From positions 49,610,749-49,674,748 of the forward strand of contig CM022298.1 in the NCBI GenBank assembly GCA_011799875.1: 64,000 nt of DNA, read 5' to 3'. Positions within the stretch are counted from its first letter, which is position 1, and the number at the start of each line of letters is the position of its first letter. A program made the translations under genes and the position numbers. Shown piece by piece: positions 10,892-22,259 of this stretch. Source of the stretch: Thinopyrum elongatum. Lineage: Eukaryota; Streptophyta; Magnoliopsida; Poales; Poaceae. The notes beneath the pieces are model-generated. The model had not been told where the DNA came from and did not search any database. It saw only the letters and a list, made by a program, of their open reading frames with translations.

Positions 10892-12240
10892 GTGTCGGCA
10901 GCGGGAGGGAAGAAGAGAGTGGGGGAAAGGGCGGAAATTTGATGGAGAGCGCCTGGATGGAAGAAGAGTGGGGGATTTTGCCACGAAAATAGTGCCGCCA
11001 GCTACAAAAGCGCGGGCTCCGCCTCAGTTTTTGGTGGGCCGGGGGTGTCGGAGTCCTACGTAGTTCGTGGCTAGACTCCAACAAAGCCCTCCGTCCCAGT
11101 TTGTTTTGACATTGCAGGAAACTATGGTCCGGACTCCTCCACGGACCGATGGTGGTCAGCGTTGGATGGCTTGCGGGGTCCGGACAACTGTGTCCAAACG
11201 GATACGGGCAGTTTGAGGGTCGGCGTTGGATAGGATGGGTAACGTCCCCCCTATAGTTCCTCGCGCTGGACTTCTGGTGCTCTTTTCTAGTCTAGCTAGT
11301 TGTTTGTTGACATTGGGTCATTTTCTGGGCCCTTGTGTCAGCGTGTTGGGTCGACGACATAAATGTGTGAGGGCGTGGATTGGGAAATTTCCTATTTAAC
11401 CCGGATGGAAAAAGCATGCAATGTTTTTGAAGAATTCCATGAATTAAACTGTTTATTCAATGCATCGTGCCAGGTCCCCTTTTTTGCTGGTTTTTATATT
11501 TCTGGAAAATAAATTATTTATGTACCTCAAAGAATATGGAAAAATTCGAAGGTTCTTAGGATGCCAGAGCGAACACAACATAGGGCCAGGCCTAGGGGAA
11601 GCTCACAACAACTGGACACTCACCCTACGCGCACCCAACCTGCTAGCGCGCTCGAGCAGAGCATTTGTGAGTCCTAGGTCTCCCATTGTGCCCTCCTTTG
11701 GTTGCAACACTACTTATACCCATTGGACCTCTGTCGTATTTATCGCCTAGTTTTTCTTCGCTGACACCTTGCATTCTGAGGTGATCTTTATTTCAGCCCT
11801 GATATAGTACTCTTCCGGAGGGGAATTATCACAATCTTCATCAACCTTGATCATCGGTGCTCTAATATAAGCTGTGAGTAGTTCATCCCCCAAACTACGG
11901 GTTCATGGCAATAGCTAAGATGTAATATCTCCTCTTTGTAGTTCAATACAATATCACTATTAGATGCCCTACATGATTATGGTCCATTTGATATAAACAC
12001 TAGTGGTAATGTTGATCACGTGATGAATTATTTATTTTTGTAAGATTGTGTGGATGCTCTCTCTTTTATTTATAGATGCCTAATTTTCTCGGGTCATTTA
12101 TCTTCTTTTGACCAATTTAGATGGGTAATCATCCATGGGAAAGGTGTGCAGTAGTTGGGTTTAATTTTGCATGTAAACTACCATTGTGACAGTGAAAAAG
12201 GCTTGCATTGTATTATAGCTACTAAGAAAGAATGTATGTA
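10892..12240. other. Unclassified stretch without a gene
   Basis: 11040-11240 holds GTCCGGAC-type and GGGTCGGCGTTGGA-like sequence resembling ends of Harbinger-type DNA elements. 11400-12240 contains a 96-codon open frame (11460-11750) with no recognisable domain and AT-rich sequence; it may derive from an old retroelement, but I cannot place it. Confidence 0.3.
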
Positions 12241-12475
12241 CACTACTAGGGAAAAGTCTAGCAGTAGCGCGGGTCAAATGCCTAGCAGTAGCGTGGGCAG
12301 CCGCGCTACTGATACGGTGCTACAGCTAACTTGTAGCAGTAGCGCGTTTTGACATGCGCTACTGCTATACCTACTTAGCAGTAGCGTCTGTCCAGCACTA
12401 CTGCTAAATAGCTGTAGCGCTTGCGTACGGCGCTACTGCTTCCTGCTAAAGAGCGCTACTGCTATATTTTCACAT
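12241..12475. repeat. CACTA-1 left terminal and subterminal repeats
   Basis: The 16-base terminal repeat is followed by about ten copies, in both orientations, of the GTAGCGC/GCGCTAC core, many able to pair with a neighbour. These are the expected binding sites of the element-encoded TNPA-like factor. Confidence 0.85.
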
Positions 12476-12708
12476 ATTTTTTTTGCTACGTATTTGCGGT
12501 GTTTTTATATAGGTTTTATACAGTATTCTAATCATATCATAAACATGCAATATGCTCATCATATCATACACATAATAGTCTCATCATATCATCCAACACA
12601 AATCATGTCGTCTCATCATAATTACCATATAGTGATACAAGTTAAGTGGCATGTCTCAAATACAAGCAACTGCATGGTCATCACATACACATGTTTCATC
12701 ATCTATAT

Positions 12709-12948
12709 CTAAACAAAGATATAGAAGAGAAGAGTGATTACTATGAGCAATAGAGCGATAATGTAGTAGTTTTTGAGGCGCCGGTTCCGATCCCTCTCTC
12801 ACGCTAGCTTCAACCTCAAGTAACTATCTTCAGATTCGGCTCTGCTATCGAACCCTCTGTGGCTGCCACCCGAAAACCGGTGCACCTGGGCCTGACACTC
12901 AGGCCACTCGTCGTACACTACGTACACGGCGTAGCACTTCTTCGCCAT
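12709..12948 (-). pseudogene. Small CACTA-1 ORF: RNase H1 N-terminal-like domain plus C-terminal membrane segment
   Basis: From ATG at 12946-12948 the minus strand reads MAKKCYAVYVVYDEWPECQ, then a QVHRFSGGSHRGF segment. This fits the hybrid-binding domain of RNase H1 / caulimovirus viroplasmin (Cauli_VI family), which normally has Y-A-V-x-x-G-(R/K)-x-x-G-(I/V)-Y, then W-x-x-C, then V-x-x-F-x-G. The glycine loop between YAVYV and VYDEW is missing here by about five residues. After an in-frame TGA (12797-12799, directly after LRLKLA) the frame continues with a basic stretch RDRNRRLKNYY and a strongly hydrophobic segment (IIALLLIVITLLFYIFV) ending at TAG 12709-12711. The layout suggests a tail-anchored protein. 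The domain is an inference from motif pattern; function in the transposon is unknown. Confidence 0.6.
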
Positions 12949-13215
12949 CGATGATCTATGTACCTGCATCGTCACATGAGTCGATAATATGCAACATATA
13001 TAGTTGAGCAACAGAAAGAGACGGAGTTAGCAAAAATAGAAGCAACATAGCATAAGCATAAATAACAAAGGTCATCATACCCAAAATGCCCTAACTAGAG
13101 TGATCTTCGCTAGTTGAGGAGGACGGTTTAATTACATCACAAAGTTTTGTCGTGCATAACTCAAAGTTTTGTCATAGAGAAAGTAGTGACTAGACAGACA
13201 CATTGTCATCGTCAA

Positions 13216-16200
13216 TCACTCCAACATGTCGTGCCATCCATCCAAATCAGGGAGGAAGTCCCCGAGCAAAGTGAAAGGCTTCAGGTCGAGACGCTGAGCG
13301 GCTACGCGTGTTCGGACCTCTTCCCACGACATTTGCCCTTCTTCATTGAACATCCCTGTTTTTTCGAGGACCTCCTTCATGATGATTTGGGCAAGTTCAC
13401 GCTGGATGTGATAGAACTCAGTTCGGAGTCGATGATCCAGGACATTTCCTAGTTTCTTTGCCCATTTTAGTGTATCGGCATCGCCGGATCTAGATGACAT
13501 GCGAAGGTTCTGGTGATCCCGTCTGTACTCCAGCATGTGGTGGAGGACATAGAATCCATCACTGAGAGTACCTCTCGGTTGCAGGATGCAGCAGAAGTCG
13601 GTCTTATGGCCGAAGCAGGGCGCGTGGTTCCTTGTCTTCTTGAGCGTGATCTCTCCACCCCGTAGGCCATAGCTTAAGATAGCACTGTCGAGAACAGGCT
13701 TGATGTGGGTGTAATCCTTTTTCTTCATATTCTTCGATGAGTCCAAGTAAAGAGTGTGGGAGAATCAGGGGTAAAGGATGATGAGGACGGCGCGCCCGTC
13801 GCTGCGCAAAATAAGTACACCTCAAATTAGCCTCCACGCGTGCAAATGAATGATTGAAATCGAAGGAAGGATATCCGCGGATGACTTACATGGGATGATA
13901 AGGCAGGAGAACCGTCTCCTTGTCCTTATTGCCGACCATGAAATCTGTGATGTAGTTACTCGCATATTGACGGTGCTTTGGGTAGACGCCAAGAAGCCCT
14001 CTTGCATAAAGTACGGGTCAGCGACGCAGATAGAAGATAGTTGCTCGCGCCTGATGATGTAGTTCATGTACAAGGCATAAAGGCGGACGAACGTAAAATC
14101 CAGCTTTGTCATGTGAAACATGTCGAAGATGTAATCGAATCGAAGGAAGAACTTTTCCTCGGGGAATGTCTATATGTACAACCTTTGCTGCGGCACATTA
14201 ACCTCGTAGAGAGGGTATCCTGGATTTTTCGAGGCGATAAGGCTTTTCTCTCTCCACAGGACATCGTCATGAAGTCTCCTTAGATCGCCGTCTATGGCCT
14301 CTACCGCTGCCATAGGTAGGATCGGATCACCGGGGATATGGTATTTCACCGCATCTTTGATAGGTATACGGTCATGAACCCGAGGCTGCGGAGGCGGCTG
14401 GCTCATAGAAGCAGCTTTGCTGCCATTTCAGCCTTTCTTCGGTCTCTTCCTATGCTTCTTTGCTACCGGAAGTGAGCCTATCATACTTTCATCCTTCGGC
14501 GATTGAGGCATCAACTCATCACGCTCAAACCCTGAGTCATACTGCTGAGCCAACAATCCTCCGTTGTCATAGGCGCCGGTATTAAGACACCGTAGAGGGT
14601 CATCATCCTCGTCCGTGGCATCATGCATTGCTTCTTCGACGGCGGCGACGTCATCAGCCACTAATGGAGCCTCTTCCTCACGCCGTCCGCTATCACCTGG
14701 CACGACAGGCGACGCTAATTGGGTAGGTGGGGTGTTGGTGTTCATACCTTGCTGAGGCTGCTTGGTCGTAGGTGTGCTCCCGGCCGCCTCCAGACGAAGC
14801 AGACTCTTCGGCCACAATAGGACCCAACTCTTGCAATCGCCAAGCCGCCGCGGGGTCTCGTCGTCATCTCCCCCTAGTGCTGCCGGAGGAGCCAAATTCT
14901 TGTGGCCCGGTTTGACACTGGCCATGGAAACCTTGAAGACGCCTGGGGGGATCGGCTGGCTGTGGAACAATTCTTCCTTCGGCTTCACTATCGTCGCCTT
15001 TCCCACGTCCACATTCTGGCCACTGATGGTGTACAATATGGTGCATGGGGTTACGTCGGCCTGCAAAGACATGTCTGTGACGTGAGACATCCGAAAGGCA
15101 ACGTAAACGGGAGATTATACATATATTGAAGAGGGCCGGTGTGACAGGTAGTTACCGTGAGGGCGTTGAGCTCAACCAAAGACGAAGCTCCGCTGAGCAC
15201 GCCAGAGACGGAGGACGGGCTGCTATGAGCAGGTGCAGGAGCAGGTGCGGTTGCCTGAGCAGGTGCTGGTGCAACGCTAAACGAGATGCTCCCGACGAAG
15301 TTGGGAAGGGGAAAGTCTGCTGCCTCTTTATCTGGATTTTGCTTGGTCCAATTGATGATAGCCGGAATCCAGGTAGCAATTGAAGATACCATTTCCTCTC
15401 TTGCGGCAGCTACCGCTGCTTGGACTGCCTCGTTCAACAACTCAGGTCGTATCGCTTCTTTGGTCTCAGCTGATTTCTTACGGACCACAATCTCAACCTT
15501 CTTGTCGATGTTTATTTCGTTTAACCTCCGTCTTTGCTTTCTCTCCTCGGCGTCCTCATGGTAGTAGTGCTTCCACGCGGCGCCGTCTCCGACGCCTTGC
15601 ACGCATCCATACGACGGTCGAGTGTCCACCGGGAGTCTTTTCAATATGTTCAAGGCCCGGTTGAATGGGGTGTCCCACTTGGGCCTCGCCAACGCCTCAG
15701 ATGGTGAGTCGCTTTCGGTCGCAATCCTGTGCTGCTCTTTTTCCAAAAGGAATGTGGATCGTTTACAAATGTGACTAAACGTGCAGTCGAATTGATCAGA
15801 AGCTAAAATTAGGGGGTAAATTAAAAGTTACCAGCAGTCTCATGAACTCCTTCGTGACCGCGGCCGTTTCGAAAACCTTGTTCACTGGGTCCCAATGGTA
15901 CTGGGCCCTGATGGCGTCACGCTCCTGCGGGACGGTGAACTCCGCCAAGGGGTCTGGGATCCCTAGACTTTCGCGTTCCGCGTCCTCCTTGGCCCATATG
16001 GGCCTCTTCCCCACGTAACCACGGCTTCCGAGGTGGTGGCACCCCATGTTCCTCTCTTGAAGCCCCTTCATGTACTTCGACTTTTCTTTGGCAGCTTCGC
16101 CAACGCAAGGCTTTTTGAATATTTTGAACTGCTCTTCCATAATTGCTGGATTATCCTTTACAATCTCGGAGTAGGGTTCCTTTTTGACGATGATCCGATG

Positions 16201-16758
16201 TTTCACCCTTACTTTCCAGGCGGACAACGCACCGCTAAACTTGCCCATGGCGCGTCTGTTTATCTTCTTCATTGCCGGGTCTTCCCACGGTCGAGTATAT
16301 TTGATTTCATCCCGGCCCGGGAACAAGAATCTCTGGTGCAGCTTCTTTAGGAGGAAGTGCTCCATATTTGGTATCTTCTTTAATTTTTCATCGTTGATGG
16401 TGGTGGTTTCCCGTAGGATGCAGCCTACTTGATTGCCCTAGCACATGCGCGCTTTCGCAGGCTCTGTTGGCTTGAAATTGCCGGCGTCCACCGCCGTGAT
16501 CACCAGTCTAGTAGTGCCTAGCTGGTTTGGGTGCCGTATCCTCTTCGGTTTCGGTTCTATACCGGCTAATTCGCCAGCATCGGCGCCGGTCTCGGTCTCG
16601 GCGCCTATCTCGATATCGGTGCCAGTGTCGGTATCAGTCTCGGATGTGACACAGGGGTACTGCAACAACCGTTGCTCATCCAGACAGTTCAAATATTCGT
16701 CTGCCGCCTTGTAGACGTTGCAATTACCAGAACCCTCTCCTTCATTGTTGCTAGCCAT
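13216..16758 (-). pseudogene. CACTA-1 second gene: plant En/Spm-type transposon protein with Ulp1-like C-terminus, four exons, broken
   Basis: Exons read from splice signals: 16758-15832, about 15750-15156, 15060-13890 and 13801-13216. Exon 1 starts MASNNEGEGSGN and holds the conserved core (IKYTRPWEDPAMKKINRRA, then HLGSRGYVGKRPIWAKED) typical of the plant En/Spm transposase family Transposase_24. Exon 2 is coiled-coil rich with an Ala/Pro tail. Exon 3 is acidic, then enters a C48 (Ulp1-like) protease fold; exon 4 continues it (GRAVLIILYP, HTLYLDS, KTDFCCI). Where the family has catalytic Cys-Gly, this copy reads SDGFYV, so activity is doubtful. Stops: TAG 16438-16440, TGA 14428-14430, TAG 14170-14172, TGA 13765-13767; a frameshift lies near 14000. 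Donors GTAACT/GTAAGT are intact. Confidence 0.75.
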
Positions 16759-18120
16759 GTTTCCTACAATTAAGTCTAGTCAATTAATTCTAGACCTAAT
16801 AAAATGAATAATGACATAAAAAAAGGCCTCTGTTTTGCCGAAATATTGATTCATTACCGTTGCGGCAAATCCCGGGCAGTCGATATGTCCTAGTTTCTAG
16901 CACAAGTCATGCCGAAATTCACGGAAAATTTCGGCATGACCTTTGTTAAAAAGTGGATAAATCGAGCGCCTGAAATTTGCCTGAACAAAAATGAATCAAC
17001 ATTCCGGCAAAACATAGTCCACTCGGAATCATTCCCTGCAAACAATGTTCAAATATCCATCTTCGACACTGCAACACATGTCCAAATATACACGAGCAAC
17101 CACATGTCCAAATATACATGTCGAAATTTCACAAGCTAATTCAAAAACTAAGTGTAGAAGAAAATTCAGTTAACAACTAATAGAACAAAATTCAGTTAAC
17201 TTTAGTGCTCTATAATGATGAAATGAAAAAAATTCAGTTATCTACTAATTTCATTCATTTAACTTCACCTAAGTAACCTACTATACCACTACTACTAGCA
17301 GCACTAGTAACCTAAGTGTAGAAGAAAATTCAGTTAACTACTAATAGAACAAAACTTAGTTAACTTTAGTGCTCTATAATGATGAAATGAAAAAAATTCA
17401 GTTAACTACTAATTTCATTCATTTAGGTCATTCATTTAACTTCACCTAATTAACCTAATGTACCACTACTACTAGCAGCACTACTAACCTAATTAACCTA
17501 GTAAAACCCTACTGCCCTAACTAAAAAACATCTAATTAACATCTACTAGTACCACTACTATTCTAACCTAATTAACATCTACTAGTACCACTATATACTA
17601 CTAGCAGCACTGCTGCAACATTTTCTTCATTTTGTTCTTTTAAAAAAAATCTATGAAAACAAAAACCCTAATTAAACCCTACTGCCCAAACTAAATTTTT
17701 GCTCTAAACCCTACTGCCCTAACAAAATTTTCGCTCTAAACTATTTTTTTGCTCTAACGTAGCCAACCTAGTTAACCTAGCTAGTTAACCTAATGAACCT
17801 AATTAACCTAGTCAGTTAACTTAGTTAGTTAACCTAGCTAGTTAACCTAGTTAACCTAGCTAATTCCTAGAATAATATTTCTATCCTAATTTGATACCTA
17901 GCTAAATTCATATATATCAAAATAGCTACCTAGGGTTTATACCAAAACCTAGCTATCTAGAGTTCATACCAAAACATAGGGTTCATACTTAAACCTAGGG
18001 TTCATACCTAAATTCACCTCAGTAAATTAACCTACTGCCCTCTTGCAAAGTATTCACCTACTGTACCACTACTACTCTGCTTAAACCTAGGGTTCATAAC
18101 TAAATTCACCTAAGTAAATT
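16759..18120. other. CACTA-1 internal non-coding region
   Basis: AT-rich. 17130-17460 holds two copies of a block around AAGTGTAGAAGAAAATTCAG and GATGAAATGAAAAAAATTC. 17755-17870 is a run of GTTAACCTAG units, and 17930-18110 repeats CCTAGGGTTCATAC. No coding frame. Confidence 0.6.
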
Positions 18121-18439
18121 AACCTAGAGAGAAGGGGCGGGGGCTTACAGAGAGGGTGCTCGGGGGAGACAGTGGTGGGGAGGTGCTTGGGGGAGGCGGT
18201 GGCGGGGAGGGCGTCTAGGGTGGCTCCGGTGGCATCTATGGCAGCTCCGGTGACGGCGAGGGAGGCAGGGGCGGCGAGGAGCGGACGAGGGTGGCTCCGG
18301 GGGCGTCGAGGGCGCGCGGCTCCGGTGGCAGCGACGGAGGCAGGAGCGGTGAGGGAGCAGGGCGGCGAGGGAGAGGTAGGAGACGCGAGAAGAATGGGGA
18401 ATTGGGGGAAGGAGGGACGCCCGCGCAGGGGCAAGTCAA

Positions 18440-18894
18440 ACTTAGCGGTAGCGCTATTTGGCGGAACGCGCTACTGCTATAGCTAAGTTAGCTATAGCGC
18501 GTTTAGGGAAAAGACATTTTAGCTAAAGTAGCTATAGCGCTTTCGAAAACAGACGCTACTGCTATTGTTTTCATTTTTTCATTTTCTTGAATTTTCCTTT
18601 TCTTTTTTTTTCTTTCCTTTTCCTTTTCTTAGTTGCAGCGCTGTCGCCTTAAAACGCGATACTACTATTTGCTTAGCAGTAGCGCGGTCTGTAGACGGGC
18701 GCTACTACTATACCTAGCCTGTCGGCAATGGTGTGGCAGTTATAGTAGTAGCGCTTTTTTTTTGGGCCGCGCTACTGCTATTTATATAGCAGTAGCGGGC
18801 TTGTTCTCCCCGCGCTACTGTTAGATAGCAGTAGCGCCTTGTTCTAAACCGCGCTACTGGTAAGCTTCTGTGTATAAGGTTTTTCCTAGTAGTG
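18440..18894. repeat. CACTA-1 right subterminal and terminal repeats
   Basis: It carries the same GCGCTACTGCTA and AGCAGTAGCGC motifs as the left end, finishing with GTTTTTCCTAGTAGTG at 18879-18894, the inverted copy of the left terminus. Confidence 0.85.
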
Positions 18895-18895
18895 G

Positions 18896-18967
18896 TATGA
18901 GGCCACTAAGGAAACGATGCACTGCAACAATACTGTTGTATTGCATAATTTCATTAGTGGCCTCATA
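18896..18967. repeat. Hairpin beside the CACTA-1 insertion site
   Basis: TATGAGGCCACTAA (18896-18909) and its exact complement TTAGTGGCCTCATA (18954-18967) flank 44 bases, within which GAAACGATGCA and TGCATAATTTC also pair partly. The CACTA-1 target duplication GTA touches the outer edge of the left arm. It may be a small inverted-repeat element or a transcribed hairpin; no further evidence. Confidence 0.5.
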
Positions 18968-19069
18968 TACACAAGTTTTATGTGTAACACATATAATTTC
19001 TTTAAGAAAGATGATATATTGTTGATGGAGAATAGACATGAAAGATACAAAAATTATAGGGATGCTGGA

Positions 19070-20010
19070 GACATATCACATCCTTACCAAGTCGTCTTCG
19101 TGAAGGGGCGGTTTATTCAGAGTGGGATTGTGGCGCTTCATGATATTGTTTAGGAGGTTAAGGTTCAATGCCATAGGGTTGTGTTACATAGGCTGGGTTT
19201 TAGAAGACTTATGAACGCTTGGACTGTTCTTTCCTCCACCAGGTTCTTGAGCGGAGGGGGCTCCATGATCATTGGTGTTGTTGTTGGATCATGCAGATCA
19301 TCATGATTAGTGCTGCTATCAATAATATGGGGAATTAGGCCCTTGCTTTAGCTCTTTGCGCGGGGTGAGGCAGGGAGACCCTATCCCTCCCTCTTCTATA
19401 ACCTTGTGGTCGACTCCCTCGTGGCTATTTTGGAGATGGCCAAGATAGCTGGCCATGTCTTAGGTGTGGTTCAACATATTATCCCTAGAGGTGATGTGAT
19501 CCAGCTACAGTATGCAGACGACACTATGGTCCTGATGGAGGGATCAGATCTTGAAATCATCAATCTCAAGTTGCCACTTCTCGGATTTGAGGCCATGTGG
19601 GGCCTCGAAATTAACTTTGATAAAAGTGAGGTAGTGCTCATGGGGTATTAGCCCACGAGGACCAGCAGCGAATCGTATACAACCTGAATTGTAAGTTGTC
19701 TAGGACCTCGATCCGATTCTTTGGCCCGCTCATGGGGCAGGTCAAGGCCAAGGCAGAGCAACAGAAGGTTCACCTCCAAGGAGACAAAATTCATGCTCAT
19801 CGACTTTGCCTCTCTAGCCTCGTCATTTATACGATGGGGTCAATACATTCTGCCAGAAGTAGTGCATAGCTCCTTCATAATGATCTACCATACTTTTTTT
19901 GGTAGGTGGCCAATGGGTGCCCAAGGTAGCATGTGGTGAAATCGGATGATATGTACCTTACGTAAGGACCAGGGGGTTTGGGAATTCAGATACACTTTGC
20001 ACAGCAATTT
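19070..20010 (+). pseudogene. LINE reverse transcriptase fragment
   Basis: Plus-strand fragments read like the polymerase of an L1-type plant LINE: PYQVVFVKGRFIQSGIVALHD (about 19080), a broken stretch, then VIQLQYADDTMVLMEG with the catalytic Y-A-D-D box (about 19500), then GLEINFDKSEVVLMGY. 19720-20010 continues, in changing frames, into the region after the polymerase (FFGRWPMGAQGSMW). Several stops and frameshifts. No 5' part and no poly(A) tail, so this is an internal fragment. It lies where the first intron of the downstream methyltransferase gene would be. Confidence 0.7.
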
Positions 20011-20045
20011 ACTTGTCCTGGTCTCGTGTGTGTGGCTGCATGCAG

Positions 20046-20678
20046 CTGGCGAAGATGTACAAGAACGTGGTGGGCACGGACACGAGCGCGCAGCAGCTGG
20101 CCTACGCGCCGGCCCTCCCCAACGTGCGCTACGCCCATACACCGGCGGACCTGCCCCTCGAGGGCATCCACGCGGCCGTCGCGCCGCCAAGCTCCGTCGA
20201 CGTGGTCACCGTGGCGCAGGCATTCCACTGGCTCGACCTGCCGCGCTTCTACGCGCAGGTCCGCTCCCTCCTGCGCGCGCACGGCGTCCTCGCCGCATGG
20301 TGCTACACGGAGCCCCGCGTGGGCGCGGCCGTCGACGCCGTCTTCTGGCGCCTCTACGACGGCTCGCAGCCGCACTGGGCGCCCAACCGGAAGATGGTTG
20401 ACCACGAGTACCGCGGCGCCGACTTCCCCTTCAACCCCGTCGACGGGGAGGATCACACGGGCCCTTTCGAGTTCTCCACCGAGCGCCGCATGGACCTCGA
20501 CGACTACTTCACGTACATCAGGTCCTGGTCCGCGTACCAGACCGCCAAGGAAAATGGCGCCGAGCTGCTCGACGAGGCCACCGTCCAGGAGTTCGCCGAC
20601 GCGTGGGGCGGCGACCGCGAGGAGGTCAAGACGGTGAGGTACCCCATCTTCCTCAGGATCGGCAAGGTGAGGCCTTGA
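20046..20678 (+). pseudogene. SAM-dependent methyltransferase, orphan exon 2 (3' three-quarters of the gene)
   Basis: An uninterrupted GC-rich frame encodes 210 residues, starting at an acceptor site (GCATGCAG before 20046) in phase 0 and ending at TGA 20676-20678. The sequence KNVVGTDTSAQQLAYA holds the acidic loop after motif I, and VDVVTVAQAFHWLDLPRFY is motif IV plus the following helix, as in the plant Methyltransf_11 family (putative methyltransferase DDB_G0268948-like). Motif I itself, encoded by exon 1 in relatives, is not in the preceding 8 kb, which is filled with a LINE piece and CACTA-1. The open frame from 20013 would start with intron sequence, so I do not use that ATG. Either exon 1 is far upstream beyond insertions, or this is a gene fragment. 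Without motif I the product could not bind SAM normally. Confidence 0.75.
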
Positions 20679-21335
20679 GAATCAACGACAGATGCGGCAT
20701 GATGATGCGAGTGGCCGCCTTGAGAAAGCGCGCGACGCTTTCAAGTCTGCACGTGACAAGTGACGATGGTGCAATGTGCCGAGCAGCGTACGTGTGCCGC
20801 CGCTGGACCATTTTATTTGCATTCCACGCTCTTTTTATTTACAGGACGAAGTGATTTTTGGCATCCTGCTACTACTATCCCCTCCTATTCCTATTCCAAA
20901 TTCAGCGTGTAACAAATGGTATTCCTAGTATCCATCCCATTTTCTAGACAAATAATTGTAAGTTGTGGATGTTACCTTTGTCTATCGTATAGTATATGAA
21001 TATTATTTTTGCGGTGTTGCTAAATCTGAATCAGCTGTGTTAGTCGATTTGCCGGCCGTATGATTTAGAGCGTCAAGATTCGCGCGTTGGCTTTTTTTTA
21101 GTCAGAAGATGTGTACGTCTTTGGCTGCATTTTTTTTTTTTGAGACAATCTTGGCTGCATATTTGAATGTCGGACGGGCAACAAAAGACGGACTTTCATG
21201 GACACTTAATTAAACCTCAGCCAATCAAATCCTAACCATCCTGTAAATCACAGTAAAGCCCCTATTTGTCTAGCACTACCCGTAGGATGGGCATGTCTGT
21301 TTGCATCTGTTATAGGCTGTGTGTAAGGAACTTAA
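20679..21335. other. 3' flank of the methyltransferase exon
   Basis: AT-rich, no gene. Possible 3' UTR runs to about 20960. There are T runs at 21095-21102 and 21129-21140. Confidence 0.4.
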
Positions 21336-21800
21336 AACTACCCTAGGCGACTAGGGTTTCTTACTCCGGCGACTCCTTGTCGCCATTGAATTTCTTCCTG
21401 CCCACTCGCCGGTCTCCCCCCTCCCATTGCTGCGTTCGGGCTGACCAAGGGGACAGCACATCCGTCTTCCCGGCCTTGACATTGTTGTCTTAGGTAGGGT
21501 TTGGAGGGTTAGATGGCGGCGGCGGCGGCCTCTTCATCTGCTGGACAGGGTGGATCGGCAACCGGCAGAAGTAAAGGAAGGATGGCGGTTGATCTAGAGA
21601 CTGCCATGAAGAACATGAAGCTTGGAATTGGAGCTGGGCGATGTTTTTGTTGGTGAGGAAGAGATCTCCAAACTGGTAAAATCAGCGCAGTGGATCTTAG
21701 AGAATCCACCGGTTGGGAGGCACGATCCTTGGGATGGCATGTACGACACTTTGCCGAGTGTCTCAAAGCCCTCGGCAAACATGTTTTTTTTTTTTTGCTT
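21336..21800 (+). pseudogene. LINE 5' end with truncated ORF1
   Basis: A GC-rich leader (ACTAGGGTTTCTTACTCCGG) precedes ATG at 21513 and MAAAAASSSAGQGGSATGRS, then after a frameshift near 21635 LELGDVFVGEEEISKLVKSA, similar in style to the N-terminus of plant LINE ORF1 proteins. The frame breaks in a run of T at about 21784. No CCHC knuckles are reached. Assignment rests on overall style and the neighbouring LINE pieces. Confidence 0.45.
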
Positions 21801-22259
21801 TTGAAGCAGGGTGCTCTGCCCCTTAAACCCCCCGGAAAATATGGGCAAGAAAAGAGCCTAGAAATGCATTTAATGCCTAGGAATGTATTTAATGTATCAA
21901 ATATATAAAATGAATACAGAAAAATGTCCAGCTTTGACATGTAACATCTAATAGTGTATGTTGACTGTAGAATAAAAATACCAAGGTCAAAGGATAAAGC
22001 AACAGTCAATTTGTCATCAAGCTTGACTAAGGAGTAGACTTTACTCTCATTTAAACCAGATATTCTCAGATTTTTTTTTTATATTATCACTTTGATTTCC
22101 TCACAAATGACTAATAAATGTGAATGTTTGTAGATCACCAAGTTTATTTTATTCCCCATAAAAATGGAAGTTATTTGGTGAAAAATCGAGCCATATATCG
22201 GAGAATCCGAAGGAGTCTCTTAAAAATGTCAAACAAAAAAGGCCTAGAAATACGGGCTA

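Larger units (their letters stand above)
12241..18894 (-). mobile_element. CACTA-1: complete CACTA (En/Spm-type) transposon, 6654 bp
   Basis: The left end reads CACTACTAGGGAAAAG and the complement of the right end CACTACTAGGAAAAAC. GTA is present on both sides (12238-12240 and 18895-18897) as a 3-base target duplication. Both ends carry many copies of AGCAGTAGCGC or its complement GCGCTACTGCT (12260-12470 and 18440-18860), the usual subterminal binding repeats. The genes lie on the minus strand. No TNP2-type transposase is present, so the element is probably non-autonomous, moved by a relative. The 16760-18100 part is AT-rich with short GTTAACCTAG repeats; 18120-18430 is GC-rich and could be the promoter/first non-coding exon. 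Confidence 0.9.

Noticed and set aside
19045..19070. Short similarity to the LTR end (AAAATTATAGGGATGCTGGAGAC)-like sequence before the LINE piece
   Set aside because: About 30 bases only, with mismatches and no further LTR sequence; cannot be told from chance.
19978..20637. 219-codon plus-strand frame over the methyltransferase exon
   Set aside because: Shadow of the real frame (20046-20678) in GC-rich sequence; its product is Ser/Thr/Arg filler.
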